The notes under the pieces were generated by a model. It saw only the letters and a program-made list of their open reading frames with translations, ran no database searches and had not been told where the DNA came from. Shown one piece after another: positions 39,493-48,088 of a DNA stretch of 64,000 nt; position 1 is the first letter of the stretch, and each line of letters opens with the position of its first letter. The stretch lies in NCBI GenBank assembly GCA_040183005.1, contig JAMPIW010000001.1, forward strand, positions 62,001 through 126,000, written 5' to 3'. Made by a program: the position numbers and the translations under genes. The stretch comes from Gammaproteobacteria bacterium. Its GTDB lineage: Bacteria > Pseudomonadota > Gammaproteobacteria > Ga0077554 > Ga007554.

Positions 39493-40635
39493 TTAAAGCA
39501 GCGCTGGCAATTCCTTGACCAGCGCATTTTTTTCACTCACCGTTGTGCCGGTCAGGGCAAAGCCGCGCAGTTTGTTGTCACCATCAAAAAATAGCGCGCG
39601 CACGCCGGTGTCCAATCCCTCGATTTTCCATACGCCCATAACGCCGGGCGACGGCGGGGAAACGACTACGGGATGTGCCGGTGTTTTCACAACCACCGGC
39701 ATGGGCGGATAGGCGACGGGGGTAGGCTCGCCCGCCAAGGTCTTGGCCAGGGCACGTGCGGCGTTCATCAGCGGCATGACGTAGAACAGCACCAAGCCTT
39801 CTACCTCGGCGCAATCGCCCATGGCATAAACATCGGGTGCGCTGGTGGCAAGGAAGCGGTCCACGGCGATACCATGCACTGTGTGTATGCCCGCAGCATT
39901 GGCCAGAGTGGTGCGCGGACGCAGGCCCACGCAGGACAACACCGCGTCTGCCTCGACGCTTGAGCCATCAGAGAGTGTAAGGCGGTAGTCTTGAGCGGCA
40001 CGGTCTACCGCCGTAACGGCCTTGTCAATGTGCCAGTTGACGCCGATCTGTGCCAAACCTTCCTGCAATGCGTGTCCGGCCGCCTCGGGCAGCAGGCGAT
40101 TGAGCGGTGCGTTGCCTGTGCTGATGACATCCACGGCGATACCTACACTGCGCAGGTCGTTGGCGAACTCACAGCCGATCAGCCCCGCGCCGATGATAGC
40201 GACATGCTTGGCGTCGGCAATGACAGCACGAAAACGTGTGTAGTCGCCCAGGTCATTCACCGACATCACGGCATCAGCGGCATCGCCCTTCAATGGGGGT
40301 TTGATTACATCGGCGCCCAGCGCAAGCACAAGCTTGGCGTATTCCAGCTCCTGGCCATCCACGGTAATGATATGACGCGCCGTGTCGATAGCGTTCACCT
40401 GGCTATGCGTCTGGATCACCGCGTTCAATTGGGCCGCCATTTGTGTGGCGTCAGCCGTGGCCAGCTGATCCGGTGTCCGGCCGTTGCTCAAGGCATTGGA
40501 AAGCATAGGCTTGGAATAAAAGCGCCCGTCATCCGCCGTTATGATCCGCAATGGCGTGTCTTTGTCGTGTTTACGGAATTCGCGGGCCAGGGTATAACCC
40601 GAAAGACCACTACCGACGATGATGATGGGGTTCAT
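39493..40635 (-). CDS. rubredoxin-NAD(P)+ reductase
   Basis: 380 residues of the two-dinucleotide FAD/NAD(P) fold. GxGxxG at IIVGSGLSGYTLA (FAD), a second Rossmann motif VAIIGAGLIGCEFANDL (NADH), and VYAMGDCAEVEG (FAD phosphate binding). It passes electrons to the rubredoxin encoded just upstream. A GC-rich hairpin separates the two genes. Confidence 0.88.
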   Translation of the reverse strand: MNPIIIVGSGLSGYTLAREFRKHDKDTPLRIITADDGRFYSKPMLSNALSNGRTPDQLATADATQMAAQLNAVIQTHSQVNAIDTARHIITVDGQELEYAKLVLALGADVIKPPLKGDAADAVMSVNDLGDYTRFRAVIADAKHVAIIGAGLIGCEFANDLRSVGIAVDVISTGNAPLNRLLPEAAGHALQEGLAQIGVNWHIDKAVTAVDRAAQDYRLTLSDGSSVEADAVLSCVGLRPRTTLANAAGIHTVHGIAVDRFLATSAPDVYAMGDCAEVEGLVLFYVMPLMNAARALAKTLAGEPTPVAYPPMPVVVKTPAHPVVVSPPSPGVMGVWKIEGLDTGVRALFFDGDNKLRGFALTGTTVSEKNALVKELPALL

Positions 40636-40660
40636 GGGATCTCCAAGAGTGATTAAGATA

Positions 40661-40694
40661 AAAGCAGGGGGCGGTTCACAAACCGCCCCCCTGC
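40661..40694 (-). terminator. hairpin between rubredoxin and its reductase
   Basis: GCAGGGGGCGGTT pairs with AACCGCCCCCCTGC (one bulged C) around a 4-nt loop; on the minus strand TTTTATC follows. It probably terminates or attenuates rubredoxin transcription before the reductase gene. Confidence 0.65.
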
Positions 40695-40710
40695 GGATCA
40701 GGTGTGGAAA

Positions 40711-40884
40711 TTATGCCGCGATTTCAATCATCTCGAAATCGCTTTTTGTTACCCCGCAATCCGGGCAGGCCCAGTTATCGGGGATGTCCGCCCAGCGCGT
40801 ACCCGGAGCGATGCCTTCCGCAGGCATTCCGGCGCTTTCATCATAGATCAGGCCACAGACTACACATTGCCATTTTTTCATCAT
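40711..40884 (-). CDS. rubredoxin
   Basis: 57 residues from ATG 40884 ([16 protein letters not shown]). The two iron-binding pairs CVVC and CPDC and the aromatic core (Trp, Tyr, WACPDC) are complete. One-iron electron carrier between the reductase and rubrerythrin or other peroxidases. The frame extends to 40902, but AAGAGGAAAG sits before 40884. Confidence 0.95.
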   Translation of the reverse strand: MMKKWQCVVCGLIYDESAGMPAEGIAPGTRWADIPDNWACPDCGVTKSDFEMIEIAA

Positions 40885-40917
40885 CTCTTTCCTCTTAATC
40901 ATTCTTAAATGAGCAAT

Positions 40918-41391
40918 TTAACCGCGCACTTTGGCGAGAGTCGCGCGATAGTGGTTGGCGTGACGCTCTTCAACCTTGGTCAAGGCGGCAAACCGTTTGG
41001 CGGCCTTTTCCAGCGTCGCCTGAAAGCGTTGCGCATGTTCAACGGACTCGGCGATTTGTTCGTCGAATTCACGCACCGCCGCCTCGTTGTTTTCCTGCAC
41101 CGCCAAATGCCTGAACTTGGGGTACATCTCGGTGAACTCGTAGGTTTCCCCGGCAATTGCCATATCCAGGCAGCGCGCGGCATCCATCCGGTCCTTAGGG
41201 TAAAGCAAATCAAGGTGGCCGAAGGCATGCTGCACTTCCTGCGCCGCCGTATCTTCAAAGACCTTGGCGGTTTCCTCGTCTCCCTGCGCACGGCAGATTT
41301 TGGCGAAGTACATATATTTGATGTATGCCATCGACTCGCCGGCGAAGGCCGCTTCAAGATTCTGGATGGTTACCGAACCGTCGTGTTTCAT
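40918..41391 (-). CDS. rubrerythrin-type ferritin-like diiron protein
   Basis: 157 residues from ATG 41391 after AGGAGAAAATC. The four-helix bundle carries the diiron ligands in FAGESMAYIKYMYFAK, AAQEVQHAFGHLD and AGETYEF/VEERHANHY. The C-terminal rubredoxin domain of classical rubrerythrin is missing, and the separate rubredoxin gene 34 bp downstream probably replaces it. Functions in hydrogen peroxide reduction, with electrons from the reductase encoded two genes on. Confidence 0.9.
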   Translation of the reverse strand: MKHDGSVTIQNLEAAFAGESMAYIKYMYFAKICRAQGDEETAKVFEDTAAQEVQHAFGHLDLLYPKDRMDAARCLDMAIAGETYEFTEMYPKFRHLAVQENNEAAVREFDEQIAESVEHAQRFQATLEKAAKRFAALTKVEERHANHYRATLAKVRG

Positions 41392-41524
41392 GATTTTCTC
41401 CTGTGTATCCAAGGGTATGACATCTCATTTTTGCACGTGGCCGTAACCACGTAAGACGCATATTAGATGCACAAGAGTAATTAATCTAATTGATCGTTAT
41501 TATTATATTGATAGTATATTACTA

Positions 41525-42445
41525 TCACATAATAGGGCGTATGCCTGGCAGATCCGAGGAAAGGATAGCCTGCCGGATGGCTTGAATCGCTTCGGGCCGG
41601 GTGAAGCTCTTACGCCAGGCCAGCGCTACTCTGCGGGTGGGGACGGGTTTAACAAAGGGGCGCACAGCAAGTAGCTTGTTGTGTCGGGTGCTTACCGAAG
41701 TGCCCGGCAGCACCGTGATCCCCACACCGGAGGCCACCATCAGCCGGATAGTCTCCAGTGAGCTGCCCTCCAGTGTCTTTTGCAGGCTGCCGGGCGCGGC
41801 GCTGCTACGATTGCAGGCCGGACAAGCGCTCAGCACCTGGTCACGGAAGCAGTGACCCGCCCCCAGCAGTAATACTGTCTCATCGGTGATGTCCGTCGGT
41901 TTGACGGCGGTTTTCTTCGCTAGCGGGTGACCAACGGGCAATACCACCACAAAATCTTCGTCGTACAGCGGTTGGGTGACAATGCCAGACTCCTCAAAAG
42001 GCAGCGAGATCACGATCACATCCAGCTCGCCCTGCTGCAGGCGTCCGGCCAGTGTGCCGGTATAATTTTCCTCGATCAGCAGCGGCATGTGCGGCGCGCA
42101 CTTATGTAGCACAGGAATCAGGTGGGGCAATAAATAAGGAGCGATGGTGTAAATCGCACCCAGACGTATTGGGCCGGATAGCGGATCCTGCCCCTGCTTG
42201 GCAAGCTCTTTGAGCGTGCGAGCCTCGTCCAGCACGCGCATCGCCTGTGCGATGATACGTTCTCCTACCGGCGTCACCGTTACTTCACTTGGGCCGCGCT
42301 CGAACAGCACCACGCCCAGCTCATCCTCCAGCTTGCGCACCGCCACGCTTAACGTAGGCTGGCTGACAAAGCACGCCTCTGCCGCACGCCCAAAATGGCG
42401 TTCACGGGCGACGGCGACAATGTAGCGGAGTTCGGTGAGGGTCAT
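41525..42445 (-). CDS. oxyR: LysR-family peroxide sensor OxyR
   Basis: 306 residues. HTH: GRAAEACFVSQPTLSVAVRKLEDELG split over residues 19-44. The redox pair is Cys199 and Cys208 in GHCFRDQVLSAC, at the same numbering as E. coli OxyR. It lies upstream of, and co-directional with, the rubrerythrin-rubredoxin genes, which are good candidates for its regulon. Confidence 0.92.
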   Translation of the reverse strand: MTLTELRYIVAVARERHFGRAAEACFVSQPTLSVAVRKLEDELGVVLFERGPSEVTVTPVGERIIAQAMRVLDEARTLKELAKQGQDPLSGPIRLGAIYTIAPYLLPHLIPVLHKCAPHMPLLIEENYTGTLAGRLQQGELDVIVISLPFEESGIVTQPLYDEDFVVVLPVGHPLAKKTAVKPTDITDETVLLLGAGHCFRDQVLSACPACNRSSAAPGSLQKTLEGSSLETIRLMVASGVGITVLPGTSVSTRHNKLLAVRPFVKPVPTRRVALAWRKSFTRPEAIQAIRQAILSSDLPGIRPIM

Positions 42446-42471
42446 GATTAATTTTTATGTTGAGGTAGAGG

Positions 42472-42637
42472 TAACCCGAATGTTTCATAAATTACACGTG
42501 CCCTCGCTGGTCTTTTGATTGCTATGGTAATTTTGTTCAGTCGGCCGTATGAATCACTACGGCGCTTCTTCACAAAATTCCCCTATCAATAAAAATCCGG
42601 CGCGATCATCACGCGAATTTATGAAACATTCGGGTTA
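42472..42637. repeat. 166-bp MITE-like element between oxyR and cheX
   Basis: Terminal inverted repeats of 22 bp, TAACCCGAATGTTTCATAAA at the left and its complement at the right, with no coding sequence inside. It occupies most of the spacer between the divergent oxyR and cheX-like genes, so it may carry promoters. Confidence 0.8.
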
Positions 42638-42699
42638 AGTATATTCCTATTAATGCCGATTCTATACCTGTAAACCATAACTGCAGAGCATCTAACTAC

Positions 42700-43230
42700 A
42701 TGGAACTACAAGGTGAGTTGACCGACAATATACGTAATTCGATATTGTTGCCATTAATTAACGAAACAATTGTTGCCCTGAACAGCATGGCTGACTTACA
42801 TGGCACAAGTGACCTTCTAGGTTATAGCGACCCACTTGATGTGTTTGTATTTAAAGAATTCGCAGTATGTGTATCTTCAAAAACTTCGGGTGATATTGCT
42901 GTTTTAGGGAAAATAATTATGAATTTTGACCTGAGCACATCCATAGCGATTGGAAATAGAGTGCGATCAAAAATGTTGGGCACTACTGAAAATTTTACAG
43001 TATTAAATGATGGCATTAGAGAAGCGTTGGCTGAATTCTCGAACATCGTTATTGGTCTTGCGACTCGTAGCATAAACAATAGCAAGTACAAAATTAGCTT
43101 TAGTGCACCTCTTTATATATCTAATAAGCAAGATAGCGAGTTTTTATTGACGGATGTTAAACGAATATTTACTGTTCCCATTGATATAAAAAATATTGGA
43201 CGATTTTATTTCAGCTATCTTTTGAGCTAA
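42700..43230 (+). CDS. CheX-like chemotaxis phosphatase-family protein
   Basis: 176 residues. The pattern SGDIAVLGKIIMNFDL and EALAEFSNIVIGLATR resembles the CheC/CheX helix with E-x2-N. In CheX that pair dephosphorylates CheY-P. AT-rich compared with neighbours. Start ATG 42700. It is followed after 15 bp by a CheY-like gene, its likely partner. Confidence 0.65.
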   Translation: MELQGELTDNIRNSILLPLINETIVALNSMADLHGTSDLLGYSDPLDVFVFKEFAVCVSSKTSGDIAVLGKIIMNFDLSTSIAIGNRVRSKMLGTTENFTVLNDGIREALAEFSNIVIGLATRSINNSKYKISFSAPLYISNKQDSEFLLTDVKRIFTVPIDIKNIGRFYFSYLLS

Positions 43231-43245
43231 ATGGAGGAGTGAAGA

Positions 43246-43629
43246 ATGTTAGATAAAAATTCAACTATATTGATAGTTGACGACACGCATATTATGCGTG
43301 AATCGCTCAGGCGTGTTCTGCTAACGATGGGATATGAACACGTTATTCAAGCCGAGAATGGCCGGGAAGCAATAAAAATACTCAGCACTTCCGACAAGAA
43401 GATTGACTTGATATTCTTGGATATTGTCATGCCAATAATGGACGGAAAAGCAACACTGAAAAAGATTCGGGAAACTAACAAGGTGATTCCAATAATAATG
43501 CTTACTTCAGTTGCCGATAAGGATTCAATCATGGAATGCAGCAAGCAAGGAATTACAAACTATGTCCTCAAACCAATCAATGCTTCAGATGGCCCAAGTA
43601 TGCTTTCGGATATTTTCGTGACACTCTAA
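43246..43629 (+). CDS. CheY-like single-domain response regulator
   Basis: 127 residues with a receiver fold: Asp12/Asp13 and phospho-acceptor Asp59 (LIFLDIVMPIMDG), the Thr/Ser switch in IIMLTSVADK and Lys in YVLKPIN. No output domain. GGAGGAGTGAAG precedes ATG 43246. The stop codon abuts an IS701 end, so the extreme C-terminus may have been altered. Confidence 0.9.
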   Translation: MLDKNSTILIVDDTHIMRESLRRVLLTMGYEHVIQAENGREAIKILSTSDKKIDLIFLDIVMPIMDGKATLKKIRETNKVIPIIMLTSVADKDSIMECSKQGITNYVLKPINASDGPSMLSDIFVTL

Positions 43630-43662
43630 TTCTACTTTGTCACATTCACTCCAACGCCAGGT
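43628..43662 (+). mobile_element. solitary 35-bp IS701-like terminus
   Basis: Matches the left end of the element at 12133-12167 with one mismatch (CACTCC for CACCCC). No transposase follows; vgrG sequence begins at 43663. A scar of deletion or rearrangement. Confidence 0.85.
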
Positions 43663-44391
43663 CTGGGCAGTCCGGCTGCTCAGCGCCGTTTGGTGGGTGG
43701 CGCGTCGCACAGCGTTTTGGACAGCGCGTGCGACGCTTTCATCTGCGCCACGGCTTCGGCGGCGCCCATCTGGGTGGAGTTGACGCTGGCGCCCAGGCCG
43801 GGGCGTTGGGTGGTGGCGATGAGGATGCCGTCCGCGCCGCGTATAGAGGCCCAGGCATCGGTGCGCAGTTCGAAGCCCTCGCCCCCTAAAGCTGCCGCGC
43901 TGGGCGCTGGCGGGGGATTGGTGGACGAGGTGGCCGAGGTTGAGCTGGGAGGCGGCGGTGCTGGTGGCCAGGCGCATGCGCAGTTGGTGTTGGGTGTCGT
44001 CGATGACCCATTGGTTATAGCCGCTCCCGGCGCCGTCCAGGCTGTGGCTGTGCAGGCCGGAGAGGGTGCCGGGGTGATTGGCGTTTGAGTCTACGCCCGC
44101 CGCGTAAGGCGGCAGGTCTGCGCCGTTATACAGGCAGGCGACGACCACCGGGCGGTCCATGTCGCCTTCCATGAAGTCGACCAGGACTTCGGTGCCGATG
44201 CGCGGGGTGAAGTGGCTGCCCCAGTTGGGGCCGGCGAGGGCCTCGGCGACGCGTACCCAGGTGCCGGAGCGTTCGTTGCCGGGGGCGTTGGCCGCGTCAC
44301 CTGCGGTACCCGTATCGGAAAGACCGCCCGGGTGGGGCGCTACGCCGCGCTGCCAGGGGAACTGGATTTTTTGATCTATAGGGGCTTGCAT
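43663..44391 (-). pseudogene. vgrG middle fragment (gp5-like domain)
   Basis: From 44391 the reading APIDQKIQFPWQRG, ERSGTWVRVAEALAGPNWGSHFTPRIGTEVLVDF and DMDRPVVVACLYNGADLPPY is the VgrG gp5/OB-fold region. After GSFRG the frame shifts (the true continuation EGFELRTDAWAS lies in another frame), and the sequence stops in TALSSRTAQT at the IS701 scar. Neither the N-terminal domain nor the C-terminus is present. The start is fused to the end of the peptidase gene. Confidence 0.85.
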
Positions 44392-45083
44392 GTCACTGCA
44401 AAGTCGACATGATAATGTTCATCATGCCGCACCCACGCTTCCCCACGCATGAAGCTGACATGCTCTTTTAAAAATGTTCCTCGCCGCGTCTGAAACAATC
44501 GGGAGAGGTATCGTGGATCAAATATCACCCTATCCAAACCTATACCTCTGGCCTTTGCGGCAACGTGCAGATGGTAAAGATGCTCCGCAATTGTCTCGAA
44601 GTCGATGGTGTAGTTCATGTACTTGCCATCAGTATCAAATTCAATGTCATAACCGAAGCGGTTTACCAACCCCGTTGGTAACGGGACTGAACGTCCGTCC
44701 TCATCAAGCACCGGAACCATGAAGTCTACGGAGAGTCCATTTTGATGTGTGCGATGGGGCTGAAATCGACCCCCCAATTTCCACCCGGTCTCCCCGTACA
44801 CGAAGGTTTTTCCTGGTGCCGCCAACTCCAGCGCATGATAAGCGGCAACCACAACGTCGTGAACCTTTGTATGCACATAGGTTCGACCGAGATGGGGTGC
44901 GAGAGTGCTGTAGGGGGAGAAATTTTTCCCCTGTAGAGGCAATTGAATACCATTTTCAAGCCGCCCATTGCTTTTGCTACCGTAACATGTGCTTTCAATC
45001 GCCATAGCTGAATTTGACGGCAAGGATAGTGCAAGAATAAGAACACTACCAATCCATACCATGTTCAAGTGCGCCGCTTGCAA
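44376..45083 (-). CDS. periplasmic LAS/MepA-like murein endopeptidase
   Basis: 235 residues with a signal peptide (about 8-28, ending AMA). H110-x2-H113...D120 (QPHRTHQNGLSVDFM) and the C-terminal HYHVDF match the zinc ligands of LAS-family peptidoglycan peptidases such as MepA. Located between a vgrG fragment and an effector-like pair, it may be an effector, or a host-side enzyme acquired with the cassette; the signal peptide is unusual for a T6SS effector. Its start adjoins the stop of the upstream gene. Confidence 0.65.
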   Translation of the reverse strand: MQAAHLNMVWIGSVLILALSLPSNSAMAIESTCYGSKSNGRLENGIQLPLQGKNFSPYSTLAPHLGRTYVHTKVHDVVVAAYHALELAAPGKTFVYGETGWKLGGRFQPHRTHQNGLSVDFMVPVLDEDGRSVPLPTGLVNRFGYDIEFDTDGKYMNYTIDFETIAEHLYHLHVAAKARGIGLDRVIFDPRYLSRLFQTRRGTFLKEHVSFMRGEAWVRHDEHYHVDFAVTCKPL

Positions 45084-45527
45084 TCAGTCTTTCCAATTGC
45101 GGACGATATCGGCAAGATCGTCACGGGTCATCTTACGAGCTTTTAGAATACGAACCAGGTCATCTTTAGATATTGGGTAGTTTTGAACAAGTTTTTTCAA
45201 ATCCTTATCCTCTATGGTATAGACCCATAGCGGCTCAGCCTGTTGTAAGTCTGTTATACGTTCGGCTTCAAATTTTCCTTTAAATACTACTTCCATTGTA
45301 TATATGGCGTGCCCCTCGTCATAACCTTTTTGAAAAAACAGTGTTGCCCCCGCAGGTAACAGATAGTGCTGAGAACCATCTTGGGTTGCAAACAACAAAG
45401 GCTCGGACAGTTTAAATGCAAGATCTTTTTTCATCGTATATACCCCATGATAGATGATTAATGAACCGATCCCCGCTCCAAAAAACAAGGCGGCAATTAT
45501 TGCGAATACAGAGTTTCTTGTGCTCAC
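45084..45527 (-). CDS. membrane-anchored hypothetical protein, putative immunity protein
   Basis: 147 residues with one N-terminal membrane segment (about 7-28, VFAIIAALFFGAGIGSLIIY) and a soluble part with no recognised family. Its ATG overlaps the stop of the upstream effector-like gene by 4 bp (ATGA), and the next gene starts right after its stop. Position and topology suit an immunity protein acting in the periplasm. Confidence 0.5.
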   Translation of the reverse strand: MSTRNSVFAIIAALFFGAGIGSLIIYHGVYTMKKDLAFKLSEPLLFATQDGSQHYLLPAGATLFFQKGYDEGHAIYTMEVVFKGKFEAERITDLQQAEPLWVYTIEDKDLKKLVQNYPISKDDLVRILKARKMTRDDLADIVRNWKD

Positions 45528-46216
45528 CGTTTAAGCCCGTAGGCTTGGATTTTTATGGGGCGACGCACAGTATTTGATTCCAGCATTGCTTGCAGATCGG
45601 CGGGCATAAAGATATGGGCAGGCCATCCCTTCAAGCTCGCAGCCGCTCTAGTGGTGAAATCCAGGCCGCGGCCAACATTGAACTGGCTCGTCTCTTTTTC
45701 TAACTCCGGAAAAACGAGTCTTACACCGCTCATCACCATAGTTGTGCAATTGTTGTATAAACCATGGTAGTCACGAGCAAGTCGATATTGGCTCATGTGG
45801 TTGCCATACTGGCGAGTCGGTTTTAGACCATTCAACATTTGATTGTAATGCTGGTTAGTGCGTTCTGCCTGCTCATTTCCGAGCGAGTATGTGAAACCTT
45901 TAGTAGTTCGGCCATAGGCATTTTCACCCTTTATGTATTCCGTAAAGCTGGTCCATACGCGCAAAATACCGTATCCCTCGGAATCCCCGATTCCCCAATA
46001 AGGCGGCTGATACCTTCCGAAGTCGTAAATCCGTTCGTTATTCTGGGTGAGCACACGTAGAGCGGCATGCCCATATTCGTGCCTCTCTCCATTTACGTCG
46101 GTATAAGGGCCACCAATTAGAACCTCCACCGAGGCAAGCTGCACCTCAATCTTCGTGGCGCGTCCTGTCATGCCTTTAACGCCAGTTTTAGCCGCACTCT
46201 CGGTTACTGCAACCAT
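45524..46216 (-). CDS. putative T6SS effector with papain-like Cys/His hydrolase features
   Basis: 230 residues, no signal peptide. EYGHAALRVLT (His50) and YNNCTTMVMSG (Cys157) resemble the permuted NlpC/P60 or YiiX-type hydrolases, where a His in the first strand and a later Cys form the catalytic dyad. It lies immediately downstream of a vgrG 3' end and upstream of a membrane protein gene it overlaps. That order (spike, effector, immunity) suggests a secreted toxin attacking lipid or peptidoglycan amide/ester bonds. Fold assignment is inference. Confidence 0.55.
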   Translation of the reverse strand: MVAVTESAAKTGVKGMTGRATKIEVQLASVEVLIGGPYTDVNGERHEYGHAALRVLTQNNERIYDFGRYQPPYWGIGDSEGYGILRVWTSFTEYIKGENAYGRTTKGFTYSLGNEQAERTNQHYNQMLNGLKPTRQYGNHMSQYRLARDYHGLYNNCTTMVMSGVRLVFPELEKETSQFNVGRGLDFTTRAAASLKGWPAHIFMPADLQAMLESNTVRRPIKIQAYGLKR

Positions 46217-47350
46217 CGGTATATTTTACGTCCTTAGCGTTAAGTTATGTGATGGAAACGAGATTATGCACTCTCCCCGCTTTACCGCTTCAATTCTAAC
46301 GCCCCCAGTTGCATCCAGCTGTCCCGTAGTTTTTCGGCCATCAGGTAGCTGTAGAACATATTTCTCAAATGGTAGAGGTTGGTTGGTGGAATCAACAAGC
46401 TGGAACTCAACCCACGTTTTCTCTTCCAAAAATGTTGCAAGCTCATTATCAGCGGCCCCCACCACTCCCACCGGCAACCCTTCCAACCCCGCCTCCTCCC
46501 GCATCGCCCCCTCAAATCCATGCACCGCCCCCTTCACCGAGACGCTGCCCGGGCAGGCCAGGGTGATGTTGGCGCCTTCCAGCGTGATCGACGATTGCCC
46601 GGCTTGCAGGACGATCTTCTGGCTGGCCTTGATTTCGATGTCGCCGTTGACGGAGGTGACGGTGACGCTGTCGTCGGCGAGGATCTCCAGTTGATCGGTG
46701 TGGGCTTGTAATGAGAGCGGGCCGTTGGCGGCGATGGCCTGGATACCGCCGCTGTGGGTGAACAGGGTGGTGGCGCCACCGGCGACGCTGGCGAGGGTGT
46801 GGGCGGCGGCGAGGTGCAGGTCGGCCTGGCTGGTCCAGTGCAGGTGTTGCCCGGCGAACAGGGCGGTGCTGGCGGGGGTGTCCCAGTTGATGTTGGTGGG
46901 GCTGTCCAGCAGGATGGCCGGGGTGGCGAATTTCTCGACCGGTGTTGTGGGATCGAGGTCTCTCGTGCCCGGCTGTGTCTTCTGGGCGGTCTGGCTGTTG
47001 ACTGGGGCGGTGTATTTGCCTTGCTGGGCGGGGTCGATGGCGTTGATGAGGTCGTGTTGGGCGGTTTGGGCCGTCTTGCTGTTCAGGGCCGTTTGGTGGG
47101 TGGCGGCGTCGCACAGGGTTTTGGACAGCGCGTGTGCCGCTTTCATCTGCGCCACGGCTTCGGCGGCGTCCATCTGGGTGGAGGTGACGCTGGCGCCCAG
47201 GCCGGGGCGTTGGGTGGTGGCGATGAGGATGCCGTCCGCGCTGCGTATAGAGGCCCAGGCATCGGTGCGCAGTTCGTAAGCGTCCAGCCGTCCCACCTGT
47301 TTTTATAGTTACCCTTGCGCCACCCTGTGGTTTTCACAGGAGAGCGGCAC

Positions 47351-47668
47351 ATGAATATGAAATCGTTGGAGGCAAGTCGCCACTACTGGCAGCAGCACGT
47401 CGCGGCCTGGCGGTGTAGTGGCCTGAAGCAGATTGATTATTGCAGGCAGCATGGACTGGTGCCGAAGCAGCTTCGCTACCGGATCGCCAAAGACCGTCGA
47501 AACGACGTTTGCGTGAGCGGCACGGATGCGGTCACGCTGGTGCCCGTGCAGATCGAGGAGGTCAACGGTGCTGGGTTGGTGTTGCAGAACGCGGGGGGGT
47601 GGCAGCTCACGCTGCCGTCCGGTGTTTCGGCAAGCTGGCTGGCAACCTTGCTGCGGGGCTTGTCATGA
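47351..47668 (+). CDS. tnpA: IS66 accessory protein TnpA
   Basis: 105 residues with an HTH region (HYWQQHVAAWRCSGLKQIDYCRQHGL) typical of IS66 OrfA. GGAGAGCGGCAC precedes ATG 47351. Its stop overlaps the tnpB start. Confidence 0.85.
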   Translation: MNMKSLEASRHYWQQHVAAWRCSGLKQIDYCRQHGLVPKQLRYRIAKDRRNDVCVSGTDAVTLVPVQIEEVNGAGLVLQNAGGWQLTLPSGVSASWLATLLRGLS

Positions 47669-48006
47669 TTGCGCAGCCGCATACGATCTGGGTGGCGGTC
47701 GCGCCGATGGACATGCGGGTGGGCATCGATGGTCTGTCGCTGCGGGTGCAGCAGGCGCTGGGCAAGGCCCCCTGCGATGGCTCGGCCTATGTGTTTCGTA
47801 ACCGTCGCGGTGATCGGCTCAAGGTGTTGCTGTGGGATGGCAATGGCGTGTGGTTGTGCCAGCGCCGGTTGCATCGGGGGCGCTTCGTCTGGCCGCAGGC
47901 GGACAGTCCGGTCTGGTCATTGGAACTTGCCCAATGGCAGTGGCTGATTGCTGGTGTCGACTGGCAGCGGATGTCGGCCCAACCGGCGGCCGACTGGCGT
48001 TTGTGA
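47665..48006 (+). CDS. tnpB: IS66 accessory protein TnpB (Orf2)
   Basis: 113 residues: VAVAPMDMRVGIDGL, AYVFRNRRGDRLKVLLWDGNG and LCQRRLHRGRFVWP are the IS66 Orf2 signature. ATGA overlap with tnpA. Confidence 0.93.
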   Translation: MIAQPHTIWVAVAPMDMRVGIDGLSLRVQQALGKAPCDGSAYVFRNRRGDRLKVLLWDGNGVWLCQRRLHRGRFVWPQADSPVWSLELAQWQWLIAGVDWQRMSAQPAADWRL

Positions 48007-48088
48007 CGATTGAAGCCGCCATGAAAAATGGTGAATAAAAACCTGTATTTATGCGGCTTTCTGCGGTGTTTCATGGTATAATTTTGTC

